Origin: Muribaculaceae bacterium
Lineage (GTDB): Bacteria > Bacteroidota > Bacteroidia > Bacteroidales > Muribaculaceae
Assembly (NCBI GenBank): GCA_017505535.1
Contig: JAFVPD010000003.1
Location: forward strand, 42,086-106,085
Direction of reading: 5' to 3'
Length of the DNA: 64,000 bases
Shown in pieces: positions 33,856 to 44,002 of this stretch. A program made the position numbers and the translations under genes. Within the stretch, counting starts at the first letter, position 1. Each line of letters starts with the position of its first letter. The notes under the pieces were generated by a model, which worked only from the letters and a program-made list of their open reading frames with translations, searched no databases and was not told the origin of the DNA.

Positions 33856-34770
33856 ATGTCACAAAATAATTACCACACCCCAGCGCTTTATACCGAGACC
33901 ATCACAGGACTCGTAGTGAATCCATCGGGAGTTTATGCCGATGTCACTATGGGAGGGGCGGGTCACACACGTGGCATTTTGGGGCTATTGTCCGATGAAG
34001 GCCGATTGTTTGGGTTTGACCAAGATGAGGCCGCTCTATGCAATGCGCCTCAAGACTCTCGTTTCACGATGGTTCATTCCAATTTTTGTCACCTTAAAAA
34101 TTTTCTACGCTATTATGGGGTAACCCAAGTAGATGGCGTGGTGGCCGATTTGGGATTGTCGTTTCGACATGTTGATGATGAAAGTAGAGGGTTCAGCTTC
34201 CGATTTGATGCCCCATTGGATATGCGCATGAGTCGCGGGCGCAAATTGACAGCAGCCGGAATCCTTGCCGAATATACACCTGAGCAAATATCTAATCTAT
34301 TTACTATATATGGGGAAATCCCCAGGCACACATCAAAAAGGATAGCATCGGAGATTGAGCGCGCCCGCAAGGTGCGCCCAATCGAGATGACCGGAGAGTT
34401 CCTTGAACTGCTCAAGCCATTTATCGATCCTCGCAAGGAGCGTAAGATGTTGGCGCAAATATTCCAAAGCCTGCGCATCGAGACCAATCAAGAGATGCAG
34501 GTGTTGCGTCAGTTGCTCACTCAAGCGTTGCAGGTGTTAAAACCGGGCGGGCGTTTGGTGATAATATCCTACCACTCGTTGGAAGATCGTTTGGTGAAGA
34601 ACTTCCTCAAGACCGGAAATTTTGAGGGAGAGGTTCAAAAAGATTTCTTTGGGCGCAATCTATCCCCATTCAAGCTCATCACCAACAAACCGATTGTTCC
34701 GAGCGATGAAGAGATAGAGCGCAATCCACGTTCGCGTAGTGCAAAACTGCGCATTGCAGAAAAAATATGA
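33856..34770 (+). CDS. rsmH: 16S rRNA (cytosine(1402)-N(4))-methyltransferase
   Basis: RsmH (MraW) N4-methylates C1402 of 16S rRNA. The family opening YHTPALYTE, the SAM loop VTMGGAGHTRGIL (GGGGHS in most homologues), VVADLGLSFRHVD, DAPLDMRM and the closing RNPRSRSAKLRIAE are visible. The length, 304 residues, is normal. It is the first gene of the dcw cluster here; the usual leading gene mraZ is absent. Confidence 0.95.
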   Translation: MSQNNYHTPALYTETITGLVVNPSGVYADVTMGGAGHTRGILGLLSDEGRLFGFDQDEAALCNAPQDSRFTMVHSNFCHLKNFLRYYGVTQVDGVVADLGLSFRHVDDESRGFSFRFDAPLDMRMSRGRKLTAAGILAEYTPEQISNLFTIYGEIPRHTSKRIASEIERARKVRPIEMTGEFLELLKPFIDPRKERKMLAQIFQSLRIETNQEMQVLRQLLTQALQVLKPGGRLVIISYHSLEDRLVKNFLKTGNFEGEVQKDFFGRNLSPFKLITNKPIVPSDEEIERNPRSRSAKLRIAEKI

Positions 34771-34800
34771 CCTTTAAACCTTTAACTTTAAGATATAGAC

Positions 34801-35160
34801 ATGACAAAAGAGACGTACAAAAAAACAGCAAAACACTGGCTCAAGGTAACAGCCTATAACGTGTTGGCATTCCTTGGCGGCCGTAAAGTTTCGGTAGATT
34901 TCTTTTTGCGCCACAAATTCAGTGTGGGGCTCATTATCGTGATGCTTGTATCCTACATGGGATCAAAGTATCTTTATCTTGAAGATATTGAAGAAATGCG
35001 CAAGTTGTCACAGAAACTTGAAATAGCTGAGACAAAATGCGTTCAGGCAAAAACATTGTATATGAATCAAATACGCGAGTCGGAAATGACCCGGCGAGTT
35101 GATTCAATGAAGCTTAATCTAAAAGTGCAAGAAAATCCGCCGTTTTATGTAACCTATTAA
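34801..35160 (+). CDS. ftsL: FtsL-like cell division protein
   Basis: A 119-residue bitopic membrane protein with a cytoplasmic N-terminus (about 40 residues), one membrane helix (FSVGLIIVMLVSYMGSKYLY, about 41-60) and a periplasmic coiled coil (DIEEMRKLSQKLEIAETK). The size, topology and place between rsmH and the PBP gene define the FtsL-like protein of Bacteroidetes, a divisome scaffold that would pair with a FtsB-like partner and activate FtsWI. Sequence similarity to E. coli FtsL is minimal, so the call rests on context. Confidence 0.85.
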   Translation: MTKETYKKTAKHWLKVTAYNVLAFLGGRKVSVDFFLRHKFSVGLIIVMLVSYMGSKYLYLEDIEEMRKLSQKLEIAETKCVQAKTLYMNQIRESEMTRRVDSMKLNLKVQENPPFYVTY

Positions 35161-35172
35161 TCTGATGCTATT

Positions 35173-37311
35173 ATGAGTAAAACAAACACCACACCCGAAA
35201 AGGAGCGTACAGCCAAAAAGAAGAAAATTTACAATCGACAAACAATTTTGTTGCGATTTATTGTTGTCGCAATATTAATTGTTGTGTTTGCTTCATTTAT
35301 TGTTGTCAAGGCATTTAATACTACAATCCTACACTCTGAGGATTGGAATGCAAAGGCGATGAAAACATTTTCCGACACGACAATTGATTATCCCGGCCGA
35401 GGCGATATTCTTGCCGATGATGGAAGTGTGCTTGCAACAACCCAAGTGAGATACAGCGTGTGGATCGATTATAGGGCAGAAAAGTTTATGACCGACACCT
35501 TTGTTGCAAAACTTCCCATCATTAGTGACAGCTTGGCGCATTATTATCCCCGTCGCACAGCAAAACAATGGCATCAATATTTGTTGGAGCCACTCAGTCG
35601 TGAGAAAAAACCAAGAGGACATCTGCTCGTGAAGAATATCACGTTCACCGACTTGCAGAAAATGCGCACCTGGCCATTTTTCAAAATTAAGAATGCCAAT
35701 CGCAACGGGTTTGCGGCACACTCGTTTCTTAAGCGATGCTACCCCTATGGCGAATTGGTGAAACGTAGCATAGGTCGTGTAAATGAAGACTCGGTTACCG
35801 GTGAAATACATGGATACTCGGGCCTCGAATATGCCATTGACTCGTTGTTGTATGGCGTGAACGGCATCAATCGCAAAGTGCCTTTAACAAAGAATGTGGT
35901 GGATATGCCATCAATTCCGGCAATCGACGGGTATAACGTTCGCACAACAATCAATGTGGGCATGCAAGATATATTGGAAAATGAACTTGGAACCATGTTG
36001 CAAACGTGCGGTGGCGATTGGGGTACAGCTGTGCTCATGGAGACAGCTACAGGTGACATCAAAGCCATTTCCAACCTTGACTATGACCACAAAACTCGAC
36101 GTGTATATGAAGCGATGAATAGAGCCGTGTTGTGTTATGAGCCCGGCTCGGTTGTCAAAGCCGTTTCGTTGACTATTGCGTTGGAAGATAAATTGGTGAG
36201 AGACTCTTCCGAAGTGATTCCCATCGGCCAGTCGTTCCCTTATGCCGGAGGACGTGCGATAACCGACTCGCATTTTATGCCCTCGCTCAAGGTGAGTGAA
36301 ATTCTTGAGCATTCATCAAATATTGGAACAACAAGAGTGATGGTGCGTGGATTTGGTGAACACCCAAGCGAATATCGTAAGCGTTTGGCCTCAATGGGAT
36401 TTTTTGAACCGTTCAATATTGGTATCAGAGGAGAACAAACTCCCCGATTCCCAATTGTTGCCGACAATAAAGGTGGCCGCATCGCGTTCTCGCGTCAAAC
36501 CTATGGATATAATTCTGAAATATCGCCGATGAGCATATTGGCGTTTTATAACGCCTTGGCTAATGACGGAAAATATGTTCGCCCTCGATTGGTAAAAGGC
36601 ATTGAAGGAAATGGAATCGATTCGGTGATTCCGGTGTCTTATATCCGAGACAGTATATGCAGCAGAGAGACAGCCTCGAAAATGCGCGGAATGCTCACAA
36701 AAGTTGTAGAAGGAAAAAGCGGAACAGCTCGCCGTTTGCGTCTCATGGGTGACTATAAGGTGAGAATAGCCGGAAAAACGGGAACATGCTATATTGTTGA
36801 AGGGAAACGTTATAATATGGCAAAACGTAGAGTTTCGTTCGTTGGATTTTTCCCTGCCGACAACCCAAAATATTCATGTGTAGTGGTTGTGAGCAATCCC
36901 AAGTCGCCACGTGGAGCTGCAAGTGTGAGCGGTGAGGTGTTGAAAGGTGTGGCCAACAAGTTATATGCGAGAGGTTTGTTGGACAATTCATCGGATTATA
37001 GAGTGAACGTTGACCCGAAGTCAGAGAAAACTCCGACTTTTTATGCCTCAATGCGCAGCAACAATGCCAATGATGAAATGTTGAAGGATTTATCGATAAA
37101 TTCAATAAAACGTTTTGAACGTCCAAAGAACGACTCCGTTGGAGTTGTTCCAAATGTGGTGGGGCTTGGGCTGAGAGAAGCAATCTCGCAACTCGAGACC
37201 GTTGGACTCAATGTTGAAATCACGGGTGTAGGATATGTAAAAAGCCAAACACCCAAGGCGGGAGAAAAATTGGAACCCGGAACAAAAGTTGTACTATCAT
37301 TAGTGGAATAA
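35173..37311 (+). CDS. ftsI: Division-specific penicillin-binding protein with PASTA domain
   Basis: A 712-residue class B PBP, the septal transpeptidase. A cytoplasmic basic N-terminus leads to one membrane helix (about 25-48). The pedestal domain opens with DYPGRGDILADDGSVLATT. Transpeptidase motifs are SVVK (Ser326 nucleophile, Lys329), SSN (381-383) and KTGT (535-538). One C-terminal PASTA domain (about 652-712, VPNVVGLGLREAISQLE) binds peptidoglycan. E. coli FtsI lacks PASTA, but Bacteroidetes and Gram-positive division PBPs often have it. The gene starts 12 bases after ftsL, and murE begins 6 bases after its stop. Confidence 0.95.
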   Translation: MSKTNTTPEKERTAKKKKIYNRQTILLRFIVVAILIVVFASFIVVKAFNTTILHSEDWNAKAMKTFSDTTIDYPGRGDILADDGSVLATTQVRYSVWIDYRAEKFMTDTFVAKLPIISDSLAHYYPRRTAKQWHQYLLEPLSREKKPRGHLLVKNITFTDLQKMRTWPFFKIKNANRNGFAAHSFLKRCYPYGELVKRSIGRVNEDSVTGEIHGYSGLEYAIDSLLYGVNGINRKVPLTKNVVDMPSIPAIDGYNVRTTINVGMQDILENELGTMLQTCGGDWGTAVLMETATGDIKAISNLDYDHKTRRVYEAMNRAVLCYEPGSVVKAVSLTIALEDKLVRDSSEVIPIGQSFPYAGGRAITDSHFMPSLKVSEILEHSSNIGTTRVMVRGFGEHPSEYRKRLASMGFFEPFNIGIRGEQTPRFPIVADNKGGRIAFSRQTYGYNSEISPMSILAFYNALANDGKYVRPRLVKGIEGNGIDSVIPVSYIRDSICSRETASKMRGMLTKVVEGKSGTARRLRLMGDYKVRIAGKTGTCYIVEGKRYNMAKRRVSFVGFFPADNPKYSCVVVVSNPKSPRGAASVSGEVLKGVANKLYARGLLDNSSDYRVNVDPKSEKTPTFYASMRSNNANDEMLKDLSINSIKRFERPKNDSVGVVPNVVGLGLREAISQLETVGLNVEITGVGYVKSQTPKAGEKLEPGTKVVLSLVE

Positions 37312-37317
37312 AGTATA

Positions 37318-38787
37318 ATGGCACAAGTGAAAAAACTCAAAGATTTGCTATCGGCAATTATCGTAGAAGAGATTGTTGGGAGCGATGATAAAGAAATCAC
37401 AACGGTGGTGAGCGACTCGCGTCGTGTCATCGCCGGCTCGTTATTTGTGGCTGTAAAAGGAGTGAGTGCCGATGGGCATGATTATATCCCATCTCTTGCT
37501 CATAGTGGAGTAGCAGCAATTGTGTGCGAAACATTGCCACAACAGCTCGACTCTGAGATAACCTATATCAAGGTGGCCGACTCGGCAATTGCTCTTGGGT
37601 TTATTGCTTCGCAGTGGTGGGACAATCCGTCTCGAAAACTGCGCTTGGTGGGCGTGACCGGAACAAATGGTAAAACCACCACCGCAACGCTCATCTACGA
37701 GATGGCGCGATTGATGGGCTATAAAGCCGGATTGCTCTCGACAGTGTGCAATTATGTTGATACCGAGGCAGTGTCTTCGACCCATACAACACCCGATCCA
37801 CTCAGCCTGAACGAATTGTTGCACCGCATGGTTGAGGCCGGTTGTGAATTTGCTGCAATGGAAGTGAGCTCTCATGCCGCACATCAACATCGCATTGCAG
37901 GATTGCATTTTGCCGGAGGTATTTTCTCAAATCTCACTCGAGACCATCTCGATTATCACCAAACGGTTGATAATTATATAGCCGCAAAGAAATCGTTCTT
38001 TGATGTGTTGCCTGCATCGGCGTTTGCTCTCACCAATCTTGACGACAAAGTGGGAGAGGTGATGTTGCAAAACACTCTTGCCAAGCGACACACCTATTCG
38101 TTGCGTTCTCGTGCCGATTTTGTTGGACGCATTGTAGAGAGCCGTCTTGATGGTACACTCGTGGCCTTCAACTCGTGTGAAGTTGAAGTGTTGTTTACCG
38201 GACGTTTCAATGTATATAATCTTCTTGCTGTTTATGGTGCCTCAATATTGTTGGGGTGGGATAAAGAGCAGGTGCTCGTAAACATGAGCCGACTTGTGCC
38301 GGTTGCCGGACGTTTCCAAGCATTTCACTCTAAGCATGGAGTGACAGCAATCGTTGACTATGCCCACACTCCTGATGCTGTGGTAAATGTCCTTAACACG
38401 ATACGCGACGTCATTGGTGCAAACGGAAAAGTTATCACCGTAGTGGGTGCCGGTGGCAACCGAGATAAAGGGAAACGTCCCATTATGGCCCGCGAAGCGG
38501 CTAAACGCAGTGATCGTCTAATCTTGACATCGGACAATCCCCGCAATGAAGACCCTGCCGAAATTTTGCATGACATGGAGGAAGGCCTTGATGCCGAGCA
38601 ACGATTGAAAACGCTCAGTATCAGCGACCGACGTGAAGCAATTCGCACGGCTGTTTGCCTTGCATCGGCCGGAGATGTTATTCTCATTGCCGGCAAGGGA
38701 CACGAAGATTATCAAGAGATTAAAGGGGTTAAACACCATTTTGATGATCGAGAAGTAGTGCAAGAGGTTTTCGCTGCGCAAGTATAA
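37318..38787 (+). CDS. murE: UDP-MurNAc-L-alanyl-D-glutamate--2,6-diaminopimelate ligase
   Basis: Adds meso-diaminopimelate to the peptidoglycan precursor, using ATP. The P-loop [11 protein letters not shown] is at about residues 112-122. DNPRNEDP at about residue 406 holds the Arg that selects diaminopimelate instead of lysine, so the wall should be of DAP type. The length, 489 residues, is normal. The gene sits between ftsI and mraY in the dcw operon. Confidence 0.97.
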   Translation: MAQVKKLKDLLSAIIVEEIVGSDDKEITTVVSDSRRVIAGSLFVAVKGVSADGHDYIPSLAHSGVAAIVCETLPQQLDSEITYIKVADSAIALGFIASQWWDNPSRKLRLVGVTGTNGKTTTATLIYEMARLMGYKAGLLSTVCNYVDTEAVSSTHTTPDPLSLNELLHRMVEAGCEFAAMEVSSHAAHQHRIAGLHFAGGIFSNLTRDHLDYHQTVDNYIAAKKSFFDVLPASAFALTNLDDKVGEVMLQNTLAKRHTYSLRSRADFVGRIVESRLDGTLVAFNSCEVEVLFTGRFNVYNLLAVYGASILLGWDKEQVLVNMSRLVPVAGRFQAFHSKHGVTAIVDYAHTPDAVVNVLNTIRDVIGANGKVITVVGAGGNRDKGKRPIMAREAAKRSDRLILTSDNPRNEDPAEILHDMEEGLDAEQRLKTLSISDRREAIRTAVCLASAGDVILIAGKGHEDYQEIKGVKHHFDDREVVQEVFAAQV

Positions 38788-38814
38788 ATTTGAAAACGCA
38801 AAATAAAAAACGAT

Positions 38815-40077
38815 ATGCTGTATCACTTATCCAATTATTTGAACGACTTTAATTTCCCCGGAGCGGGACTCATGAGCTATATCACGTTTCGCTCGGGTGC
38901 AGCTCTCATGTTGTCGTTGTTTATAGCAACTATTATTGGCCGTAAAATCATCAATCGCCTGCAACTCATGCAAGTGGGAGAGGTGGTACGTGACTTGGGT
39001 ATTGCTGAGCAAAATGCCAAAATTGGGACCCCCACAATGGGTGGTATAATAATCATCATCTCTATAGTGTTGCCATGTTTGCTTGTGGGAAATCTCACGA
39101 GTGTATATATGATACTGTTGATAATTTCAACCTTGTGGCTCGGAACAATTGGTTTCCTTGACGACCTGTTGAAACTCAAATATAAAAACAAAGATGGTCT
39201 CAAAGGACGATATAAAATCGTAGGACAAGTGGGTCTTGGTCTCATTGTGGGACTCACAATGTACTTGAGCCCTGATATCGTGATACGTGAAAACCATGAG
39301 GTGGAAAACGTTGTGAACCACGAAACAGTGATAACCTATGAGGCTGAAAATGTAAAATCTACGCAAACCACAATTCCGTTTGTCAAAGACAATAACTTTG
39401 ACTATGCCACTCTCACGTCATGGTTGGGTGATTATGCCCAATTGGGAGGTTGGATTTTGTTCATCATTGTGACAATTTTAGTGATTACAGCAACCTCAAA
39501 TGGGGCAAATCTCACAGATGGGCTTGATGGATTAGCCGCAGGGACATCAGCCATTATTGGTGTTGCTCTTGCAATTATGGCATATTTGGGTAGTAATGTT
39601 GTTTACTCGTCCTACCTCAACATAATGTATATTCCCGGCAGCGAGGAATTGGTTGTATATATGGCCGCATTTGTGGGTGCTCTCATTGGATTCTTGTGGT
39701 ACAATGCCAATCCTGCACAAGTGTTCATGGGCGACACCGGAAGTCTCACTTTGGGAGGTATTATCGCTGTCTATGCGATTATGATACACAAGGAATTGCT
39801 CATTCCGGTGCTTTGTGGAATATTCTTTATTGAAACCATTGCAGTGATGATTCAAGTGCCCTATTTCAAATATACCAAAAAAAAATATGGAGAAGGTTTG
39901 CGCATTTTTAAGATGACACCATTGCATCATCATTTTCAGAAACCGGGCGATGGAAGTATTAAGGCATTGATACAACGTCCCAAGGTGGCAATTCCTGAGT
40001 CACGATTGGTGACACGATTTTGGATTATCGCAATTTTCCTTGCAGTGATAACTTTTGTAACGTTAAAAATAAGATAA
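38815..40077 (+). CDS. mraY: Phospho-N-acetylmuramoyl-pentapeptide transferase
   Basis: An integral inner-membrane enzyme of about ten helices that makes lipid I from UDP-MurNAc-pentapeptide and undecaprenyl phosphate. Catalytic motifs include FLDDLLKLKYK, NLTDGLDGLAAG and the cytoplasmic loop FKMTPLHHHFQ. At 420 residues it exceeds E. coli MraY (360). The extra stretch is an insert of about 50 residues after ILRENHEVENV (residues about 160-205), typical of Bacteroidetes. It follows murE by 27 bases. Confidence 0.97.
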   Translation: MLYHLSNYLNDFNFPGAGLMSYITFRSGAALMLSLFIATIIGRKIINRLQLMQVGEVVRDLGIAEQNAKIGTPTMGGIIIIISIVLPCLLVGNLTSVYMILLIISTLWLGTIGFLDDLLKLKYKNKDGLKGRYKIVGQVGLGLIVGLTMYLSPDIVIRENHEVENVVNHETVITYEAENVKSTQTTIPFVKDNNFDYATLTSWLGDYAQLGGWILFIIVTILVITATSNGANLTDGLDGLAAGTSAIIGVALAIMAYLGSNVVYSSYLNIMYIPGSEELVVYMAAFVGALIGFLWYNANPAQVFMGDTGSLTLGGIIAVYAIMIHKELLIPVLCGIFFIETIAVMIQVPYFKYTKKKYGEGLRIFKMTPLHHHFQKPGDGSIKALIQRPKVAIPESRLVTRFWIIAIFLAVITFVTLKIR

Positions 40078-40091
40078 AATACCAATAGATA

Positions 40092-41438
40092 ATGAAACGT
40101 CTTGTAGTGCTTGGAGGTGGAGAAAGTGGCGTAGGAGCCGCAATTCTCGGTAAAGTAAAAGGTTTTGATGTGTTCCTGTCCGACATGGGAACCATTGCTC
40201 CACGTTATCGTCAAGTGCTTGATGACCACAATATACAGTGGGAAGAGGGAACTCACACCGAGGCGCGCATACTTGCGGCCGATGAGGTGGTGAAGAGTCC
40301 GGGCATTCCTCCCACGGCGCCAATAGTACGTCGCATTGTTGAGAAAAATATCCCGATCATCTCTGAAATTGAATTTGCCGGACGTTTTACCGATGCTAAA
40401 ATGGTGTGTATCACCGGTAGTAATGGTAAAACAACAACCACATTGCTCACCTATCACATTTTGAAGGAGGCAGGGGTTAATGTTGGGTTGGCCGGGAACG
40501 TCGGAAAGAGTCTTGCTTGGCAGGTGGCCTATGATAAACATGATGTTTATGTCATTGAGCTAAGCAGTTTTCAACTTGAAAACATGTATGACTTCAAAGC
40601 CAATGTTGCGGTATTGCTCAATATCACACCCGACCATCTTGACCGATATGACTATGAGATGCAAAACTACGTGAATGCTAAATTCCGCATTTTGCGAAAT
40701 CTCACGCCCGAAGATGCGTTCATTTTCTGGCAGGACGACCCGGTGATAAAAGCGCAACTCAAAAACATTAAGACCGAGGCTCGCTTGTATCCTTTTGCCG
40801 AAACTTCTGAAGATGGAGCAACAGCCTATATTGATTCTCAAGAGGAGTTGATTTTCAACACTTCGGAGACTTCAATGACAATGCCAAGAGCCGACTTGTC
40901 ATTGAACGGACTACATAACCTATACAATTCAATGGCGGCAGGTTTGTCGGCCTGTCTTCTCGATGTGAAAAAAGAGGATATACGTCGCGCCTTGTCCGAC
41001 TTTGAAGGTGTAGAGCATCGACTTGAATATGTTGCAACAGTCAATGGAGTACGCTACATCAATGACTCAAAGGCTACAAATGTCAATTCTTGCTGGTATG
41101 CTCTTGAAAGCATGCCCGAAAACACTGTGCTCATTCTTGGTGGAAAGGACAAAGGAAATGATTATACCGAAATAGAACCTTTGGTGCTCAAAAAAGTGAA
41201 AGCAATCGTGTGCATGGGAAAAGACAATAGCAAATTGCTTGAATTCTTTGGCGGAAAGGTGGCGCAGTTGAGTGACACTCATTCCTTACAAGAGGCTGTT
41301 GATGAGTGTGCACGTTTGGCGCAAGAAGGTGATACCGTGTTGTTGTCACCATGTTGCGCAAGCTTTGACCTGTTCAAGAGTTATGAGGATCGTGGCGAGC
41401 AATTTAAAAATGCTGTAAAATCAATGTTAAACCGATAA
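40092..41438 (+). CDS. murD: UDP-N-acetylmuramoyl-L-alanine--D-glutamate ligase
   Basis: Adds D-Glu to UDP-MurNAc-L-Ala. The N-terminal Rossmann domain opens VLGGGESGVGAA; the ATP loop is CITGSNGKTTTT (about residues 111-122); ELSSFQLE and TPDHLDRYD are conserved Mur-ligase blocks; INDSKATN marks the start of the C-terminal domain. The length, 448 residues, is normal. It starts 14 bases after mraY. Confidence 0.97.
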   Translation: MKRLVVLGGGESGVGAAILGKVKGFDVFLSDMGTIAPRYRQVLDDHNIQWEEGTHTEARILAADEVVKSPGIPPTAPIVRRIVEKNIPIISEIEFAGRFTDAKMVCITGSNGKTTTTLLTYHILKEAGVNVGLAGNVGKSLAWQVAYDKHDVYVIELSSFQLENMYDFKANVAVLLNITPDHLDRYDYEMQNYVNAKFRILRNLTPEDAFIFWQDDPVIKAQLKNIKTEARLYPFAETSEDGATAYIDSQEELIFNTSETSMTMPRADLSLNGLHNLYNSMAAGLSACLLDVKKEDIRRALSDFEGVEHRLEYVATVNGVRYINDSKATNVNSCWYALESMPENTVLILGGKDKGNDYTEIEPLVLKKVKAIVCMGKDNSKLLEFFGGKVAQLSDTHSLQEAVDECARLAQEGDTVLLSPCCASFDLFKSYEDRGEQFKNAVKSMLNR

Positions 41439-41458
41439 TAATTTAATCATCTATCACT

Positions 41459-42859
41459 ATGCAAGACAACCACTCAAAAAACGTTGACAGCACTTCTAAT
41501 GAAGTGCCCAACGACAAAACTGCTCCCAAAACTAAGTCAAAAACACACAAACATCGTGCCGACAAACACATTTGGGGCATTTACATTGCACTGTGTATAA
41601 TCTCGATTGTAGAGTTATATAGTGCATCATCTCGCGAAATTGCTTATTCGACAACAATGGGTGTGTATGAACCTATTGTGCGTCACATTTCAACGCTTTT
41701 ATTAGGCTTTGTCGTTATTTTGGTGATGCAGCGCATTCACTTCAAACATTATTTTAAGCTCAGTAGAACATTTGTGGTGCTGAGTGTCATAATGATGGTA
41801 TATGTTCTCATCAATGGAGATATAATCAACGGAGCCCGTCGCAGTTTCACGTTATTTGGTTTTATGGTGCAGCCATCGGAGTTTCTAAAGCTTTCGGCAG
41901 TGTTGCTCATAGCCTATGTCATGTCGCAATACCAAATAAACAAAGGTATCTCAACCAAAGGAGTTGTAATATGTGGCATTTCGATTATTGTTTTCTGCGG
42001 ATTGCTATTCAATCAAGGACTAACCAATACAATATTATTGTTGGCAGTGAGTATGTCAATGATGTTTGTTGGAGGCGTTGAACTCAAGAAATTCTTCTTA
42101 ATGATATTATGCTATATTGTAGCCGGAGCCGGAGCTTTTGCCTACAAATACATGGCATCAGAAAATGATACAGAGACAGTAGAAGCAACGACAACAACGG
42201 TGCAAATTGCCGGTGAAAATGGTCCTAAAGAGATAGAAATAAAATCGGCCGACAAAGGTGAGAAGGAAGCCGGTGGACGTTTTGAAACCTGGATAAAACG
42301 TATTGAACGATATGCCAATGATAGCATTCCAAAGTATAAACACCCAATCACTGCCGAAAATCGACAAGAAATGTATTCTTATATGGCTCAGGCAAATGGT
42401 GGACTGTTCGGTGTGTTCCCGGGTAATTCTCGAGAAACGGCCCGACTTCCGTTGGCAAACATTGACTACATCTACGCCATAATAATAGAGGACATGGGGT
42501 ATATCGGAGGAATGTTTGTGCTGTTCCTGTATATGTGGTTGTTGGCTCGTGCCGGTGCTATTGCCACACGTTGTCGCGGTGCGTTCCCGGCATTGCTTGT
42601 AATGGGCCCGGCCGTAATGATTTCATTCCAAGCATTATTCCACATGGCGATTGTAACAGGTGTATTCCCGGTTTCGGGACAACCGTTGCCATTGATTTCA
42701 AAAGGTGGATCGTCGATTATTATAACCTCGATAGCATTTGGATTGATGTTGAGTGTGAGCAAGCATGCTGTGCGCACCTCTGGGAAGAAAAAAGATTTTA
42801 AAGCCGAAATAGAACAATTGCCCGAGGGTGCTCGTGGAGATAATCCCATACAAATATAA
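41459..42859 (+). CDS. ftsW: Septal peptidoglycan polymerase FtsW (SEDS family)
   Basis: A 466-residue SEDS glycosyltransferase that polymerises lipid II with the FtsI homologue. A charged N-terminal extension (about 35 residues) precedes about ten membrane helices. Conserved parts are GARRSFTLFGFMVQPSEFLKLS and the C-terminal GVFPVSGQPLPLISKGGSS. The periplasmic loop between helices 7 and 8 (about residues 230-310) is long and includes the conserved part RFETWIKRIERY. It follows murD by 20 bases. Confidence 0.95.
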   Translation: MQDNHSKNVDSTSNEVPNDKTAPKTKSKTHKHRADKHIWGIYIALCIISIVELYSASSREIAYSTTMGVYEPIVRHISTLLLGFVVILVMQRIHFKHYFKLSRTFVVLSVIMMVYVLINGDIINGARRSFTLFGFMVQPSEFLKLSAVLLIAYVMSQYQINKGISTKGVVICGISIIVFCGLLFNQGLTNTILLLAVSMSMMFVGGVELKKFFLMILCYIVAGAGAFAYKYMASENDTETVEATTTTVQIAGENGPKEIEIKSADKGEKEAGGRFETWIKRIERYANDSIPKYKHPITAENRQEMYSYMAQANGGLFGVFPGNSRETARLPLANIDYIYAIIIEDMGYIGGMFVLFLYMWLLARAGAIATRCRGAFPALLVMGPAVMISFQALFHMAIVTGVFPVSGQPLPLISKGGSSIIITSIAFGLMLSVSKHAVRTSGKKKDFKAEIEQLPEGARGDNPIQI

Positions 42860-42884
42860 ACGTATAAAAATCATAACTGCCAAG

Positions 42885-44000
42885 ATGAAAACAAAACGCA
42901 AATATCGAATACTCATTAGTGGAGGAGGTACAGGTGGTCACATTTTTCCGGCTGTAGCTATCGCTAATGCCCTAAAACGTCGTGATGCCGATACCGAAAT
43001 TCTATTTGTGGGTGCCGAAAACCGCATGGAGATGGAGCGTGTCCCTGCTGCGGGGTATAAAATCATCGGATTACCTGTGTGCGGTTTTGATCGTAAACGT
43101 TTATGGCGCAATTTTAAGGTGCTATGGAAATTATTTAAGAGTATGAGACTCGCACGTAAAATATTGTGCGATTTCAAACCCGATATGGCTGTTGGTGTTG
43201 GTGGGTATGCAAGTGGTCCAATGCTCAAGGCTGCTCAGAAAAATGGCATACCAACTTTGTTACAAGAGCAAAATTCCTATGCCGGTGTAACCAATAAGTT
43301 GTTGGCACAAAAAGCATCAGCAATATGTGTGGCTTATGACAATATGGGGCGTTTTTTCCCCGAAAAAAGCATTGTAAAAACAGGAAACCCGGTTCGTCAG
43401 GCTGTGCTTGAAGTGTCGCAAACTCAAGCTGAAGCAAAAGAACTTTTGGGCTTTGATTCAAAACGACCTTTGGTTCTTGTTGTGGGAGGTAGTCTTGGCG
43501 CTCGCACAATTAACGAAAGCATAGGTGTTTCGCTTGAAAAACTCACTGCGGCAGGTGCATCGGTGATGTGGCAAACAGGTAAATTATATGCCGAAGAATG
43601 TAGCGCAAAGGCTAAAGATGTGCCTCATGTAAAGGCCATGCCGTTTATTACAGACATGGGGCTTGCCTATCGTGCTGCTGATGTGGTTGTTTCTCGAGCG
43701 GGAGCAAGCACTATATCGGAATTACAATTGTTGGGAAAACCATCTATATTGGTGCCTTCTCCCAATGTAGCCGAAGATCACCAGAGAAAAAATGCACAAG
43801 CATTGGCCGATGTGGGCGCATCGGTAATGGTGCTTGATGCTGATGCGCAGGCACATCTTGCCGATGAGGTGGTTGCAATGCTTGCCGATGAGTCGCGCCG
43901 TCAACTCATTGCCGAAAATGTGCTAAAGATGGCGCTTCCTCAGGCCGATGAGAAAATCGTAGATACTATTTATTCTATTTTATCTAAAGAATCGAAATAA
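42885..44000 (+). CDS. murG: UDP-GlcNAc:lipid I GlcNAc transferase
   Basis: Makes lipid II on the inner face of the membrane. The N-terminal glycine-rich loop ISGGGTGGHIFPAVAIA, the QEQNSYAGVTNK block and the C-terminal donor site VVSRAGASTISEL are typical. ATG 42885 gives 371 residues and leaves a 25-base gap after ftsW. The upstream GTG 42828 lies inside ftsW and was rejected. The stop is followed after 2 bases by murC. Confidence 0.96.
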   Translation: MKTKRKYRILISGGGTGGHIFPAVAIANALKRRDADTEILFVGAENRMEMERVPAAGYKIIGLPVCGFDRKRLWRNFKVLWKLFKSMRLARKILCDFKPDMAVGVGGYASGPMLKAAQKNGIPTLLQEQNSYAGVTNKLLAQKASAICVAYDNMGRFFPEKSIVKTGNPVRQAVLEVSQTQAEAKELLGFDSKRPLVLVVGGSLGARTINESIGVSLEKLTAAGASVMWQTGKLYAEECSAKAKDVPHVKAMPFITDMGLAYRAADVVVSRAGASTISELQLLGKPSILVPSPNVAEDHQRKNAQALADVGASVMVLDADAQAHLADEVVAMLADESRRQLIAENVLKMALPQADEKIVDTIYSILSKESK

Positions 44001-44002
44001 CA

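Noticed and set aside
42828..42884. GTG start of murG inside ftsW
   Set aside because: MurG proteins begin shortly before the GGGTGGH loop; ATG 42885 fits and avoids a 32-base overlap.
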